Assembly: GCA_013112685.1 (NCBI GenBank)
Contig: JABFGC010000002.1
Location: 2,428,902 to 2,492,901 of the forward strand
From: Chloroflexota bacterium
GTDB taxonomy: Bacteria > Chloroflexota > Anaerolineae > Anaerolineales > Villigracilaceae
Reading direction: 5' to 3'
Length of the DNA stretch: 64,000 nt
Both the position numbers and the translations under genes were made by a program. This document shows positions 26,110 to 35,112 of the stretch, piece after piece; within the stretch, counting starts at the first letter, position 1, and each line of letters starts with the position of its first letter. The notes under the pieces are model-generated. The model did not search any database, was not told the origin of the DNA, and was given only the letters and a program-made list of their open reading frames with translations.

Positions 26110-27606
26110 TTACGCTTCTCCTCTGCGCCCGCGCAGGATCCCCCCACCCGCGATGACGACAAACCCGATCACGGTCAACCACCCGAACAGGTCGCCAACC
26201 AGGGCATAGATAGTGGAGACACGATGGTTCGGCAGTTGCACCACGAATACCCGCTCATCCACGCGGGTTGCATCCATCGCCCCCAGCGTTCGCCCATACG
26301 GATCAATGGCGAGCGAGAACCCCTGGGCTGTGGGACGGAAAATCGAGACGCCGTTTTCGATGGATCGGAAAGCAGTCATCTGCAAGTGCGCCGTGATGTT
26401 CGCTTCGGTAGGCTCAAAACTGGGGACAAGCAGAATGTCAACGCCTTTTCGGCTGACCTGGCGGATAACGTACGGATAGTCAAGGTCGCAGCAGATCACC
26501 ATACCCAGTTTGCCGTAGGGCGTTTCCACGGTTGGGACCTCGATGTCGTACATGTTAAACGCCTCGCAGCCATACTTGAGATAATCCACGAGAACCTCGC
26601 CGCGCGGGTCAATCAATACCAGCCGGTTCTCCCCTTCCAAAGATGAGCCGGGACCGATCACGTTCAATCCAACGCCCAGATAGATGCCTTCCTGGCGGGC
26701 GATTTCCCGGGCGCGAGCCACGACAGCCTCCACATCCTCCCGGAAACCCTCCACCGCAACCTCGGGCCAGATCACGATCTGCGCGCCCGCTTGCGCCTCG
26801 CGGACGGTGGCTTGCAGGTAGCGCTCGTAGACGGGCTTCATCTGCGCCTGGAACGCTTGCGGGTCAGATTGGCTCAATGGAAAGAGTTCGGTATCCCATG
26901 TGTAACGGGTGTAATCTGTCTCGATGATCCCGTGGATGCGAACGGTGCCAGACTCCGGCAAGAAGTAAGCCAGCCGGATGGCGCCATAGCCCAGGATGAC
27001 GACTACGACTCCGGCAAAGATCGTTGCGCCCCGGCGAATGCGCTGCCAATCCATGCCTTCTTCCCACAGCCAGTTGACCGTCGAGGCGAACCAGGCAAGC
27101 AGGAAAGTGACGCCCCACATCCCCGTGACGGATCCTATTTGAATGAGGTGGGCGCTGCTGAACTGGCTGTATGCCAGCGAGCCGTAGGTGGGCAGGGGAC
27201 TGGGCCAAAGGGTCAGGAACTCAAACGCCGAATTGGCAAAAGGGAACACCAGCGTAGCCGCGAATCCTGAGAACCGCCCCACCAGTACGCGGTCGAGAAG
27301 GAAGGGAACCGTATACAGCAGCCCGGTGATGATCCCGAAGATGATGCGCATCGGCGTGGTGAACATGGGCATCAGGTTCCACCAGGCGATGATTTGGGAG
27401 GCTACCAGCGCCAGAAGCATCAGGAGGTAACCTTTTCCCACCTTTTGCGCGCGCAGGAAGCGGATCATGAACAAAGGCGCCAGCAAACCTGCCAGCGGGT
27501 TGCGGTACAGCCCATAAGCGAACACGAATAGGACAGCCGCGAGCGCCAGCCAGAGAAATGACCAACGGTCAGATATTGGGGGATTGGATGGATGTTTTTG
27601 ATTCAT
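26110..27606 (-). CDS. apolipoprotein N-acyltransferase-like protein 2
   Basis: 498 residues, intact. About seven N-terminal membrane helices (through residue 215), then a nitrilase-type domain with IVIWPEVAVEG (Glu), DYLKYGCEAF (Lys) and GMVICCDLDYP (Cys), then a last helix near residue 475. Topology equals Lnt, but divergence and the duplicate nearby suggest a specialised role, perhaps a different acyl or amide substrate. First gene of an operon with the 75-residue protein and the hydrolase. Confidence 0.75.
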   Translation of the reverse strand: MNQKHPSNPPISDRWSFLWLALAAVLFVFAYGLYRNPLAGLLAPLFMIRFLRAQKVGKGYLLMLLALVASQIIAWWNLMPMFTTPMRIIFGIITGLLYTVPFLLDRVLVGRFSGFAATLVFPFANSAFEFLTLWPSPLPTYGSLAYSQFSSAHLIQIGSVTGMWGVTFLLAWFASTVNWLWEEGMDWQRIRRGATIFAGVVVVILGYGAIRLAYFLPESGTVRIHGIIETDYTRYTWDTELFPLSQSDPQAFQAQMKPVYERYLQATVREAQAGAQIVIWPEVAVEGFREDVEAVVARAREIARQEGIYLGVGLNVIGPGSSLEGENRLVLIDPRGEVLVDYLKYGCEAFNMYDIEVPTVETPYGKLGMVICCDLDYPYVIRQVSRKGVDILLVPSFEPTEANITAHLQMTAFRSIENGVSIFRPTAQGFSLAIDPYGRTLGAMDATRVDERVFVVQLPNHRVSTIYALVGDLFGWLTVIGFVVIAGGGILRGRRGEA

Positions 27607-27622
27607 GGCGAACTCCTTTACA

Positions 27623-27667
27623 AAGACTTCCGAAGTCGCCCAAGATCAGCGAGACTTCGGAAGTCCT
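27623..27667. repeat. GACTTCCGAAGTC inverted repeat pair
   Basis: GACTTCCGAAGTC at 27625-27637 and GACTTCGGAAGTC at 27653-27665 can pair around a 15-nt loop; each is also near-palindromic. Related to the hairpin at 33028-33058. Confidence 0.7.
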
Positions 27668-27670
27668 TGA

Positions 27671-28222
27671 TTACCGGGATTGGGAGGCTTTCTGATAGAT
27701 GGCAGCGACGATGGACACAACAATCCCGATGCTCACGACAACACCCAGCGCGTTGATGAGTGGGACGAGCATCGCCAGGTTGAAAGTCGCGGTGGAGTAA
27801 GCGAAGGCGATCCACAAGCCAGCCATGACGAGTCCGCCCACGATGGAGGCGACGCCAGTCCACACCGCGCCCGAGCCTGAGACGAACTTCTGCGCCTTGC
27901 CAGGCAGGATGACGGGCGGAAAGGCGCGGATGAGGATGGCGTGCAGACCGAATAGAATCGTCATCAGGCTGAGGGTGGTCGCGAAGGCAAACCAGGCAAT
28001 GGGGATCATGGTTGGATTGGTGCTTGCCCAAGAGAAGGAACCGTATAGTGCATAGGCGAATGCGGCGATGACGATTCCCAGCCCTGCCACATCCACGAGT
28101 TTCATCCATTTGTGCGCGGATTGGGTGGATTCAGATTGCCCTGCCAGGTATTCGGCGAGTTGCGCCTTGAGGTGCTCCCTCGCTTCTTTGTTGGTTGCGA
28201 GTTTTTGAACATTGGTGGTCAT
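27671..28222 (-). CDS. four-helix membrane protein, unknown function
   Basis: 183-residue protein with a soluble helical N-terminus (residues 1-45) and four hydrophobic segments (about 45-65, 75-100, 118-140 and 150-178). AAAGGAG precedes ATG 28222. No family recognised. It sits between the Lnt-like operon and the LAL regulator, so it may belong to that regulator's regulon; this is inference. Confidence 0.6.
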   Translation of the reverse strand: MTTNVQKLATNKEAREHLKAQLAEYLAGQSESTQSAHKWMKLVDVAGLGIVIAAFAYALYGSFSWASTNPTMIPIAWFAFATTLSLMTILFGLHAILIRAFPPVILPGKAQKFVSGSGAVWTGVASIVGGLVMAGLWIAFAYSTATFNLAMLVPLINALGVVVSIGIVVSIVAAIYQKASQSR

Positions 28223-28315
28223 TTGAATCTCCTTTTTGATTGTGACGTCACTATATCGCCCCATCGGATAGGTTGTCATCTATCGAAGGATAGATTGGAG
28301 GATAGAATATTTTTT

Positions 28316-28401
28316 AAACACAAAGTACACAAAGGCTACGAAGGAAAAGCATTAGGATAAAGACTTCCTTCAACCTTTGTGTACTTGGTGCCCTTCGTGT
28401 T
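28316..28401. repeat. imperfect inverted repeat AACACAAAGTACACAAAGG / CCTTTGTGTACTTGGTG
   Basis: Arms about 19 bases long flank an AT-rich centre. The wording (CACAAAG, CTTTGTGT, TTCGTGTTTGAAAA) also appears near 16735-16750. Intergenic and dispersed. Confidence 0.5.
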
Positions 28402-28410
28402 TGAAAAGAC

Positions 28411-31050
28411 TTACACTAACCCGATCTCCCTCGCCTTTGCCACCGCGTGCGCGCGGCTCTCGCTCCCCAGTTTTTCAAGGATGTGGTGGACGTGGGATTT
28501 GGTCGTCCCGACCGTGATGACCAACTTCCCGGCGATCTCGCGGTTGGATAGACCCTCCGCCATCAGGCGCAGGATTTCCAACTCGCGCTCGCTCATCGCC
28601 TCGACGAGAGGCTGGGCGCGCGAACTCTGGGCCAACTCTCCCCCGAACGCCGACAGAAGGGTCAGCACGTACTCCTTCAACTCGCCGCCCTCCGCCTTCA
28701 ATCGTTCGAGCAGGAATTTCATCGGCTCGCCTTTGTCCACAAAGGTGCGGATGAATCCTTCGGACCGCCCCATCTTCAACGCCTCCCGCAGAAAACGAAA
28801 AGCATCGTTCGGGGTCGCCGCGGTCAAAGCCTGCCAGGCGCGGACTTCGATCATCACGGCAACCAAGCCCATTAGAGAGACCGAGGCGTACGCGTCCGCC
28901 AATATCTTCGCCGCCCGCGCGCGTTTCCCCTCCGCCAGAAACAGACGCGCCTGCGTCAGCCCGTGGAGCATTCCAAGCGCCGAGGGGTCAATGCCCACGG
29001 TCATTTGTCCCACCCAATGGCTGGCAGAGGCGATATCGCCTTGAGACAGCGCCACATCCGCGCGCAAAGCGGCGGCCATGGCGCGCGCGGTCGGTGAGCC
29101 TATCGTGTGAGTTGATTGCTGGAATTCATCCAGCAGATTCGGAAGCGGATGCGTAATCGCCTCTCGCCAAATGAACGCGAGTCAGCGTGCGATAGATATC
29201 GGGCTGGATCGCAAAGTTTCCAATGGACTGACTCGCCTTTAACGCCTGCGCCAGTTGCCCCGAGGCGGCGTCCAGGTCGTTCCACTCATAGAAAACGGAA
29301 GCAAGGAAAACCTGCGCGTGAGCCGCCATCGGCGAGCCGCGCGCCTCACCCATAACCTGTTGGCAGAACTCCGCCGCCCTGTGCAGCCTGCCCTGGTTTT
29401 TCTGGATAGCCGCCAGTAAACTCAATGCGGTCATTCGGGCAAAATCATTTCCCGAGGCGAGGGCGGTTTCACAGGCTTTCATCAGTGCTGGCTCCGCCTC
29501 GGTCATGTGACCCGCGCTGAAAAGTGAAAATCCCAATGTGAACGTGACCAGTCCGCGATGCAGGATATCCTCCTTCGCGACCAGTTCGAGCGCCCGTTTG
29601 GACAGCGCGATGGCGCCCGGGTAATCACCGCGCACGCGCGCCGGATAAGCCTGCGCCACCATGATCTGACCCAACTGCGCCTCATTCTCCTGCGAGAGGC
29701 GTTCGGCGCAATCCAGGTAAGGCGCGGTGGCGTCAAGTTGACCTGTCAACATCAACGCCCAACCATAGTCGCGGCAAAGATGCAGGCTGGAGCGAATCGT
29801 CTCCTCGGGCAGAGGCTTGAACCAGCCGAGCAGGGTCATCAATTCGCCGCGCCGCAACAACAGGGTGGACCGACTCCCGATCAATTCTGCCGCGCGCTCC
29901 CAATCCTGTGCGGTCAGCGAATGTCGAATTGCCTCGGAAAGGAATCCCTCCTGTTGGAACCACTGACTGGCGAACCGGTGAAGTTCAACCTCGGAGATAA
30001 CCCCTAAAGTTTGCAGGCGTTGATGCAACAAGTCGGCAAATAGGTGATGATAGCGGTACCACGCGCGGGCTTGATCGAGCGGAATAATGAACAGGTTGGC
30101 ATGTTCCAACCGTTCGAGCACACTCCGGCTGTCCGTACGACCTGTCACCGCGTCACAGAGCGGACCGGAGAGTTGATCAAGGATGGACGTCTTCAACAGG
30201 AATTCCTGCACATCTTCCGGCTGCTGGTTGAACACTTCCTCGATCAAATACTCCAGCACAAAATGACTGCTGCCCGTGAAGGCTTCGATAAAACCTGAAA
30301 GATCAGCGCGTCCACGCATCGAGAGCGCCGCGAGCTGCAATCCCACGACCCAGCCTTCGGTACGGCGCTCCAGAGCGGCGATGCCATCGGGAGGTACATT
30401 CAACCCCATCGCTTGATTCAAGAACTCGGTACATTCCTCCATCGTAAAACGCAAATCCTCCGGCGGATCTCAACCATCTGCCCGCGCGCCCGCAAACGCG
30501 GCAGAGGCAGGGGCGGGTCTTCCCGCGTGATGATGGCCAGCCGCATCTGTGGCGGTTGATGTTCGAGCAGAAAATTCAACTGTCCGTGGATGGGGGGAGT
30601 GTGGATGACATGATAATCGTCGAGAATCAGAATGAATGGCGGGGCGATGGTGGAAATTTCATTTACGAGCGCAGTCAGGATCGCCTCATGCGGAGGAGGC
30701 TGGGGCGCTTGAAGCATCGCTTCAACAGCCCGCCCGACATCCGCTTGAACCTGCCGCAAGGCAGCCAGCAGATAATCGAGAAACCGCCGTGGATCGTTAT
30801 CGCTGTCATCGAGTGATAACCACGTGACCCTCACCCCCAACGCCTCTCCTGACGGGAGAGGGGTCGGGGTGAGGGAGTGCAGCCATTCGGCGACCAAAGT
30901 GGTTTTGCCATACCCCGCTGGCGCGGCAATCAAAATAAGTTTGGCATTCAGCCCGGCGTTGAGCCTCTCGATCAGTCGGGCACGCAAAACGAGACCCGCC
31001 CGCAATTGCGGGATGTGCAATTTTGTTTGCAGGATCGCGCTCGCCGCCAT
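28411..31050 (-). CDS. LAL-type (MalT-like) LuxR-family transcriptional regulator (two frame breaks)
   Basis: About 879 residues when one base is restored near 30466 and one removed near 29137. Order: STAND-type ATPase with P-loop APAGYGKT (residues 43-50) and Walker B ILILDDYHVI, a long TPR-like helical middle, and a C-terminal GerE helix-turn-helix (LSERELEILRLMAEGLSNREIAGKL). Such regulators activate transcription on binding an inducer and ATP. Residues 60-75 (TPTPLPSGEALGVRV) are encoded by an inserted palindromic repeat. Start lies 1 bp after the response-regulator stop. Confidence 0.85.
30828..30875. repeat. REP-like palindrome inserted inside a coding region
   Basis: CCCTCACCCCCAACGCCTCTCC pairs with the GGGAGAGGGGTCGGGGTGAGGG arm around TGAC. 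Same family as 13083-13134 and 50012-50106, but here it lies in frame within the ATPase domain of the LAL regulator. Confidence 0.8.
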
Positions 31051-31051
31051 C

Positions 31052-31706
31052 TTACACCAACCCCAACTCCTTCGCCCGCATCGCCGCCTCGGTGCGATTG
31101 CGCGCGCCCAACTTGCCGCACAAATTATGGATGTGAGTCTTCGCCGTTCCTGCGCTGATGAAAAGTTTTGCGGCGATCTCCCGATCTCGACAGCCCAGCC
31201 GTGACCAGCCTCAAGACTTCGATCTCCCGTTCCGAAAGCGCCTCGGGCAGGGCCCCCGGGCTGGTCGGCGTAGTGGGAACGGATACCCGGCTGAATTCTT
31301 TTACCACCTTCGCCGCCACCGATGGATCGAGGATCGACTCGCCGCGCGCGGTAACACGGATGAATTCCGCCAACTGCGCCGAGCCGACATCCTTGAGCAG
31401 GTAGCCCACCGCCCCCGCCCGCGGCGCATCGAAGATCGTGTCCTGGTCGTCGAAGGTGGTCAACGCAATCACGCGGCATTCGGGCAGAGATTGTCTCAAG
31501 CGCCGTGTCGCCCCCGCACCGTTCAGAATCGGCATCTGCATATCCATCAAGACGACGTGCGGACGCAGTTTCAACGCCAGTTCCACCGCCTCCTGTCCAT
31601 TGGCAGCCTGCCCCACCACCTGAACATCTTTGTGAACGGACAACAGCGTTTCCAGCCCCTCCCGAAACAACGCTTGATCGTCAACAATGAGAACGCGGAT
31701 GGTCAT
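31052..31706 (-). CDS. NarL/FixJ-family response regulator (one frame break)
   Basis: About 217 residues with one base removed near 31190. Receiver domain: IRVLIVDDQALFREG (acidic pocket), VVLMDMQMP (phospho-Asp), ALTTFDD (Thr) and YLLKD (Lys). C-terminal GerE helix-turn-helix: LSEREIEVLRLVTAGLS, then REIAAKLFISAGTAKTHIHN in the other frame. Cognate histidine kinase is directly upstream. Start 31706 gives the standard MTIRVLIVDD. Confidence 0.88.
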
Positions 31707-31722
31707 GGTAATTGATGTTGTC

Positions 31723-31740
31723 CGCAAGATTTATCTTGCG
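31723..31740. repeat. CGCAAGAT-TT-ATCTTGCG hairpin
   Basis: Perfect 8-bp stem with a 2-nt loop in the gap between kinase and response regulator. Shares its arm with hairpins at 18073 and 59794, and its layout with the triple array at 14253. Confidence 0.7.
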
Positions 31741-31770
31741 CCTGCCAAACGCGACATGGATGCCGCTGTA

Positions 31771-32970
31771 CTATCCTGCAACTGGCACGCTGACTTCGAG
31801 CCGAAATCCCTTGCCCGGCTCGGTCTTCACGTTGAACTCGCCGCCGAGCAGATGCACACGCTCGCGGATGCCGACCAGACCGAAGCCGCCGTTGATGTCC
31901 GCCGCGCCGTAGCCATCGTCCTGCAGCGAGAGGCGGATTTGTTCGGGCTGGGAAAAATCCAGGGTGAGGTCAACGTGGGTTGCATTGGCATGCTTGCAGA
32001 CGTTGGTCAAACCTTCCTGCGCCGCACGATACAACACCAGCGCAGACCGTTCATCCACAGAATGCGGCTCGCCCATGACGGTCAGGTTGGTTGAAACCCC
32101 ATTGCATTGTGTTTCTTCGATCAACGCGGCAAGCGCCTCGGACAGGGACCGGTTTTCCATCGGCGAAACGCGCAAGGCAGAGACCGACTCGCGCACGCTG
32201 GCGAGTCCTTTTTGGGCAAGGCTTTGGGCTTTGACCAAGGCGTCCGCAGCCCGGGCAGGCTCCGAGTTCAGTGTGAGGCGGGCGGCTTCAATCTGCACGT
32301 TGACGATGGTCAGGTAATGTCCGAGGTTGTCGTGAATTTCGCGCGCCAGGCGGTTGCGTTCCTGCGTGGCGGCAAGTTCCTCCGCCTGCGAAACATATTC
32401 GGCGAGACGGCGGTTGGCTTCCTCCAGACGCCGCGCCAATTCCTCCGCCCGTTCGCGCGCCCTGTGTTCGTTCAGGCGGAATTGCGTAAACACCGTCACG
32501 AAAAAAATCGCGGTGGAGATAATGATACCGTTGATCAGCGCCGCCCTCCATGTGGAATAACGCAAGCCGATGGGCAGAACGACCGTGCCAAGCAGGGCGA
32601 GATACACCAGCCAGCGCCAGCGCGGAGGAAGCCGCTCCACTGCCATGCCCGCCAGCGGCACGCCGATCATCCAGTTGCCGCCAGGACCCAGCAACCAGCC
32701 CACGCCAAAGACCAGCGCGATTTGGATGGAAAAAAATAAGACGTTTCTCGTACGCTTCGAGAAACGTCCGAAAATCTCCGCATCGAAAACGCCCAGGATC
32801 AGGTAGATCACCCCGCAGGCGACGCCCAATACCAACTGTGGAAAGGTGAAGTTCACGCCGCTGTTGGAGGAAATCAGGAAAGTGACCGCCAGCCCGATCA
32901 CCACCATGAATAGGAGCAACGCTCTCCCTTGTTGTTCCTCGATGGCGGTTAAGTTTGGCTGGGCGTGCAT
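31771..32970 (-). CDS. NarL-type sensor histidine kinase
   Basis: 399-residue membrane kinase. About six hydrophobic segments occupy residues 20-175, with no large extracellular sensor loop, so it may sense membrane or intramembrane signals. A coiled coil (RAREELARRLEEANRRLAEY) leads to the HisKA_3 dimerisation box RNRLAREIHDNLGHYLT (phospho-His) and a HATPase_c domain with ALVLYRAAQEGLTNVCKHA (N box), DDGYGA (G1) and GFGLVGIRERV (G2). Start 32970 (MHAQPNLT) avoids a repeat-derived upstream extension. Confidence 0.88.
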   Translation of the reverse strand: MHAQPNLTAIEEQQGRALLLFMVVIGLAVTFLISSNSGVNFTFPQLVLGVACGVIYLILGVFDAEIFGRFSKRTRNVLFFSIQIALVFGVGWLLGPGGNWMIGVPLAGMAVERLPPRWRWLVYLALLGTVVLPIGLRYSTWRAALINGIIISTAIFFVTVFTQFRLNEHRARERAEELARRLEEANRRLAEYVSQAEELAATQERNRLAREIHDNLGHYLTIVNVQIEAARLTLNSEPARAADALVKAQSLAQKGLASVRESVSALRVSPMENRSLSEALAALIEETQCNGVSTNLTVMGEPHSVDERSALVLYRAAQEGLTNVCKHANATHVDLTLDFSQPEQIRLSLQDDGYGAADINGGFGLVGIRERVHLLGGEFNVKTEPGKGFRLEVSVPVAG

Positions 32971-33027
32971 TTCTTGTTCCGAATGGGCGGATCGGCGATT
33001 CCATTGTAGCACTTCCCAAGTAAAAGC

Positions 33028-33058
33028 GACCTCCGAAGTCTTGAAGACTTCGGAGGTC
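33028..33058. repeat. GACCTCCGAAGTCTT hairpin
   Basis: 15-bp perfect inverted repeat with a single-base centre (33028-33042, 33044-33058), between the small lipoprotein gene and the kinase. Half-copies occur near 36606. Confidence 0.75.
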
Positions 33059-33084
33059 TGTGAACTCAATCATCCAGCCAAAGT

Positions 33085-33519
33085 TTACGGCTGCAAGACG
33101 AATGGATGCGCCGTCAGGAAGAATTTCCCAGCAACGCAATCATCTTCGATGGCGGTCAGGGTCAACGTTCCCCCATCCAAAGACCAGGCGTAGGAGCCGG
33201 ATGTCCCGATGCACGCGCCAGATGCGGGTCCGCTTTTTGTCTCGAATACGATCTGGTCCGCCGTTGCCGTATAGTAGCCCTGGACAAAAATAAAGCCGCT
33301 CAGGTCGGTGACGTACCATCTCAAGTCATCCTGCAACTTCAGGAGAAAATCCCCCATCTCGATTTCGGGATTGTAGTCGGGTTCATCGCCGGTGATCGTG
33401 GTCTGGTATTTTCCCGCGAGTTGTTCGGCGATGGATTCTTCGGTGGGAACCGCTTCTGGCGCGGAACCGCAGGCTGCCAGCAGGAGGGCAGCAAGCAGGA
33501 ACAAGATTGTTTTTTTCAT
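33085..33519 (-). CDS. small lipoprotein
   Basis: 144 residues with a clear lipoprotein signal (FLLAALLLAACGS, lipid Cys at residue 17). The mature part looks like a small beta-barrel or lipocalin-like domain: YQTTITGDEPD, WYVTDLSGFIFVQGYYTATADQIVFETKSG, YAWSLDGGTLTLTAIED. Such domains are known in Chloroflexota surface proteins. GGAGAGA precedes the ATG. Upstream of the two-component genes; may be co-regulated. Confidence 0.75.
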   Translation of the reverse strand: MKKTILFLLAALLLAACGSAPEAVPTEESIAEQLAGKYQTTITGDEPDYNPEIEMGDFLLKLQDDLRWYVTDLSGFIFVQGYYTATADQIVFETKSGPASGACIGTSGSYAWSLDGGTLTLTAIEDDCVAGKFFLTAHPFVLQP

Positions 33520-33960
33520 GAGTCTCTCCTTCTGAGTTCAGAACAGTTCAGATTTTTCTCTCCCCTTTGTGCAGATCACGGGATCGTTTGTGAAAATATA
33601 CACATTGTCATTGTATAACAAAACCTCCAAAATACAACTGCGGAAACTACCGTGAAAAACGGAAAAAATCCGTCCATTCCGCAAAACTTGTGCTGGCAAT
33701 GTCGAAACATCCGTGAACCCGGAAGACTTGAATCCAGACTTTGAGAAACCGTAAAGCCCCTACATGGATCGAAAGCATCATCACCGCTCAAAACGAAATT
33801 TGAGCCTATCGGATTTGATTTCGTTCTGCACAAATCCCATACATTCAGCACCCCTGTTGTGTGACAACTTCCCATTATGGAATCCAGGCAAAAGCATAGA
33901 ATTCCTTACAGGTTGTCGGTAACAAACAGGGGAGAAAGTGAAACAATACGATAAGGAGAG
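33520..33960. other. 440-bp intergenic region with an operator-like palindrome
   Basis: No credible gene. TATACA at 33597-33602 and TGTATA at 33612-33617 form a 21-bp interrupted palindrome of the size bound by small helix-turn-helix repressors, upstream of the lipoprotein gene. The rest is low-complexity AT-richer sequence with short repeats (CGGAAA). Confidence 0.35.
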
Positions 33961-33964
33961 AAAA

Positions 33965-34077
33965 ATGAAAATCCTCGTCACATACGCCAGCAGCACAGGC
34001 TGGGCGGTCGGCGTCGCCGAAACCATCAGAAAAACTCTTATGATAACGGCGTACGCGTGGATGTGCGCCCCATTTGA
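33965..34077 (+). pseudogene. flavodoxin fragment
   Basis: N-terminal 37 residues of a flavodoxin or HemG-type protein: MKILVTYASSTGWAVGVAETI contains the FMN phosphate-binding loop, then (after restoring one T near 34037) YDNGVRVDVRPI and a stop. The remaining domain is missing. AAGGAGA precedes the ATG. It lies 55 bp upstream of the synthase gene. Confidence 0.55.
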
Positions 34078-34132
34078 TCGGGATGTGAGACGATTCCGAA
34101 ACATAGTGGAGATTCTTTCGTAAGTGTAAGTG

Positions 34133-35058
34133 ATGAACGCCACCTCTACTCTCGCCGCTTCCATCACCAAAGATGCCAGCAGGCAGACGTTTTACACCAT
34201 CCGCTTCCTCGCGGACCGCGAGCGGGTCGTGGACGCCTATCGGGCGTACGCTTACTTCCGCTGGGTGGACGATTGTCTCGACGGCGAATCCGCTTCAGCG
34301 GAGGAACGAGGCGTTTTCATTCTGCGGCAGAAATCCCTTTTGGAGCGCTGCTATCGCGGCGAAACCGTCGCGGGTGCAAATTCACAGGAAGGAATGCTCA
34401 TCGAGTTGGTCCAAAACGACGCGGAAAAGAACGGCGGCTTGCGGTCCTACCTTTTCAACATGATGTCGGTGATGGCATTCGACACTGCTCGGCGCGGACG
34501 ATTGGTGACGCAAGCCGAATTGAACGGTTACACGGGTTGGCTGGCAGGCGCCGTGACAGAAGCGATGCACTATTTCATCGGGCATGATTGCCGCTCGCCG
34601 CGCGATGAAACGCGCTACCTGGCAGTTTCCGCCGCGCATATTACGCACATGTTGAGGGATACATTTGACGACATTCAAGCGGGCTATTTCAACATCCCGC
34701 TTGAAGTTCTCGAAGCCAATCGCATCGCGCCGCAGGATGTGGGCAGCGACGCATATCGGTCGTGGGTGCGGAGCCGGGTGCAGTTGGCGCGTTCATATTT
34801 CAACGCGGGGAGGGATTATTTGGATCGTGTCGAGAACCTGCGATGCAGGCTGGCGGGTTACGCATACGCGGCGCGCTTCTGAATGGCTGTTGGACACCAT
34901 CGAAAGAGAAGGATATTGTCTGCGCCCCGCTTACGATGAACGAAAAAGTATGCCCGTGGGGGGCGCGCATGGTTTGGCTCGCGCTGGCATCCGCACTGCA
35001 TTGGCGCGGGGGAAACGTTTCGCCTCGACCCATGCCCGTGCAGCGCAAGAGAGCCTAA
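34133..35058 (+). CDS. squalene/phytoene synthase family protein (two frame breaks)
   Basis: About 307 residues after removing one T at 34878-34880 and one G from the G6 run at 34958-34963. Trans-isoprenyl diphosphate condensing enzyme: both Asp-rich motifs are present, YFRWVDDCLDGE near residue 45 and MLRDTFDDIQAGYFNIP near 175. The C-terminus has the ARFEWLLDTIEREGYCLRPAY segment and a hydrophobic WLALASALHW. Followed by a CrtI-type desaturase, so it likely makes a carotenoid or related C30/C40 precursor. Confidence 0.82.
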
Positions 35059-35112
35059 CCACAAAGGTCACACGCGCGCCTGCGGCTCGGTTTATGTTTA
35101 TGAAGGTGAGTT

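Noticed and set aside
25672..26646. Plus-strand frame (324 codons) across hydrolase, small gene and Lnt-like gene
   Set aside because: Crosses three genes on the opposite strand and shows no domain.
33576..33875. 99-codon minus-strand frame in the 33.5-34 kb gap
   Set aside because: No ribosome binding site, no family resemblance, odd composition (many Cys, Phe); probably chance.
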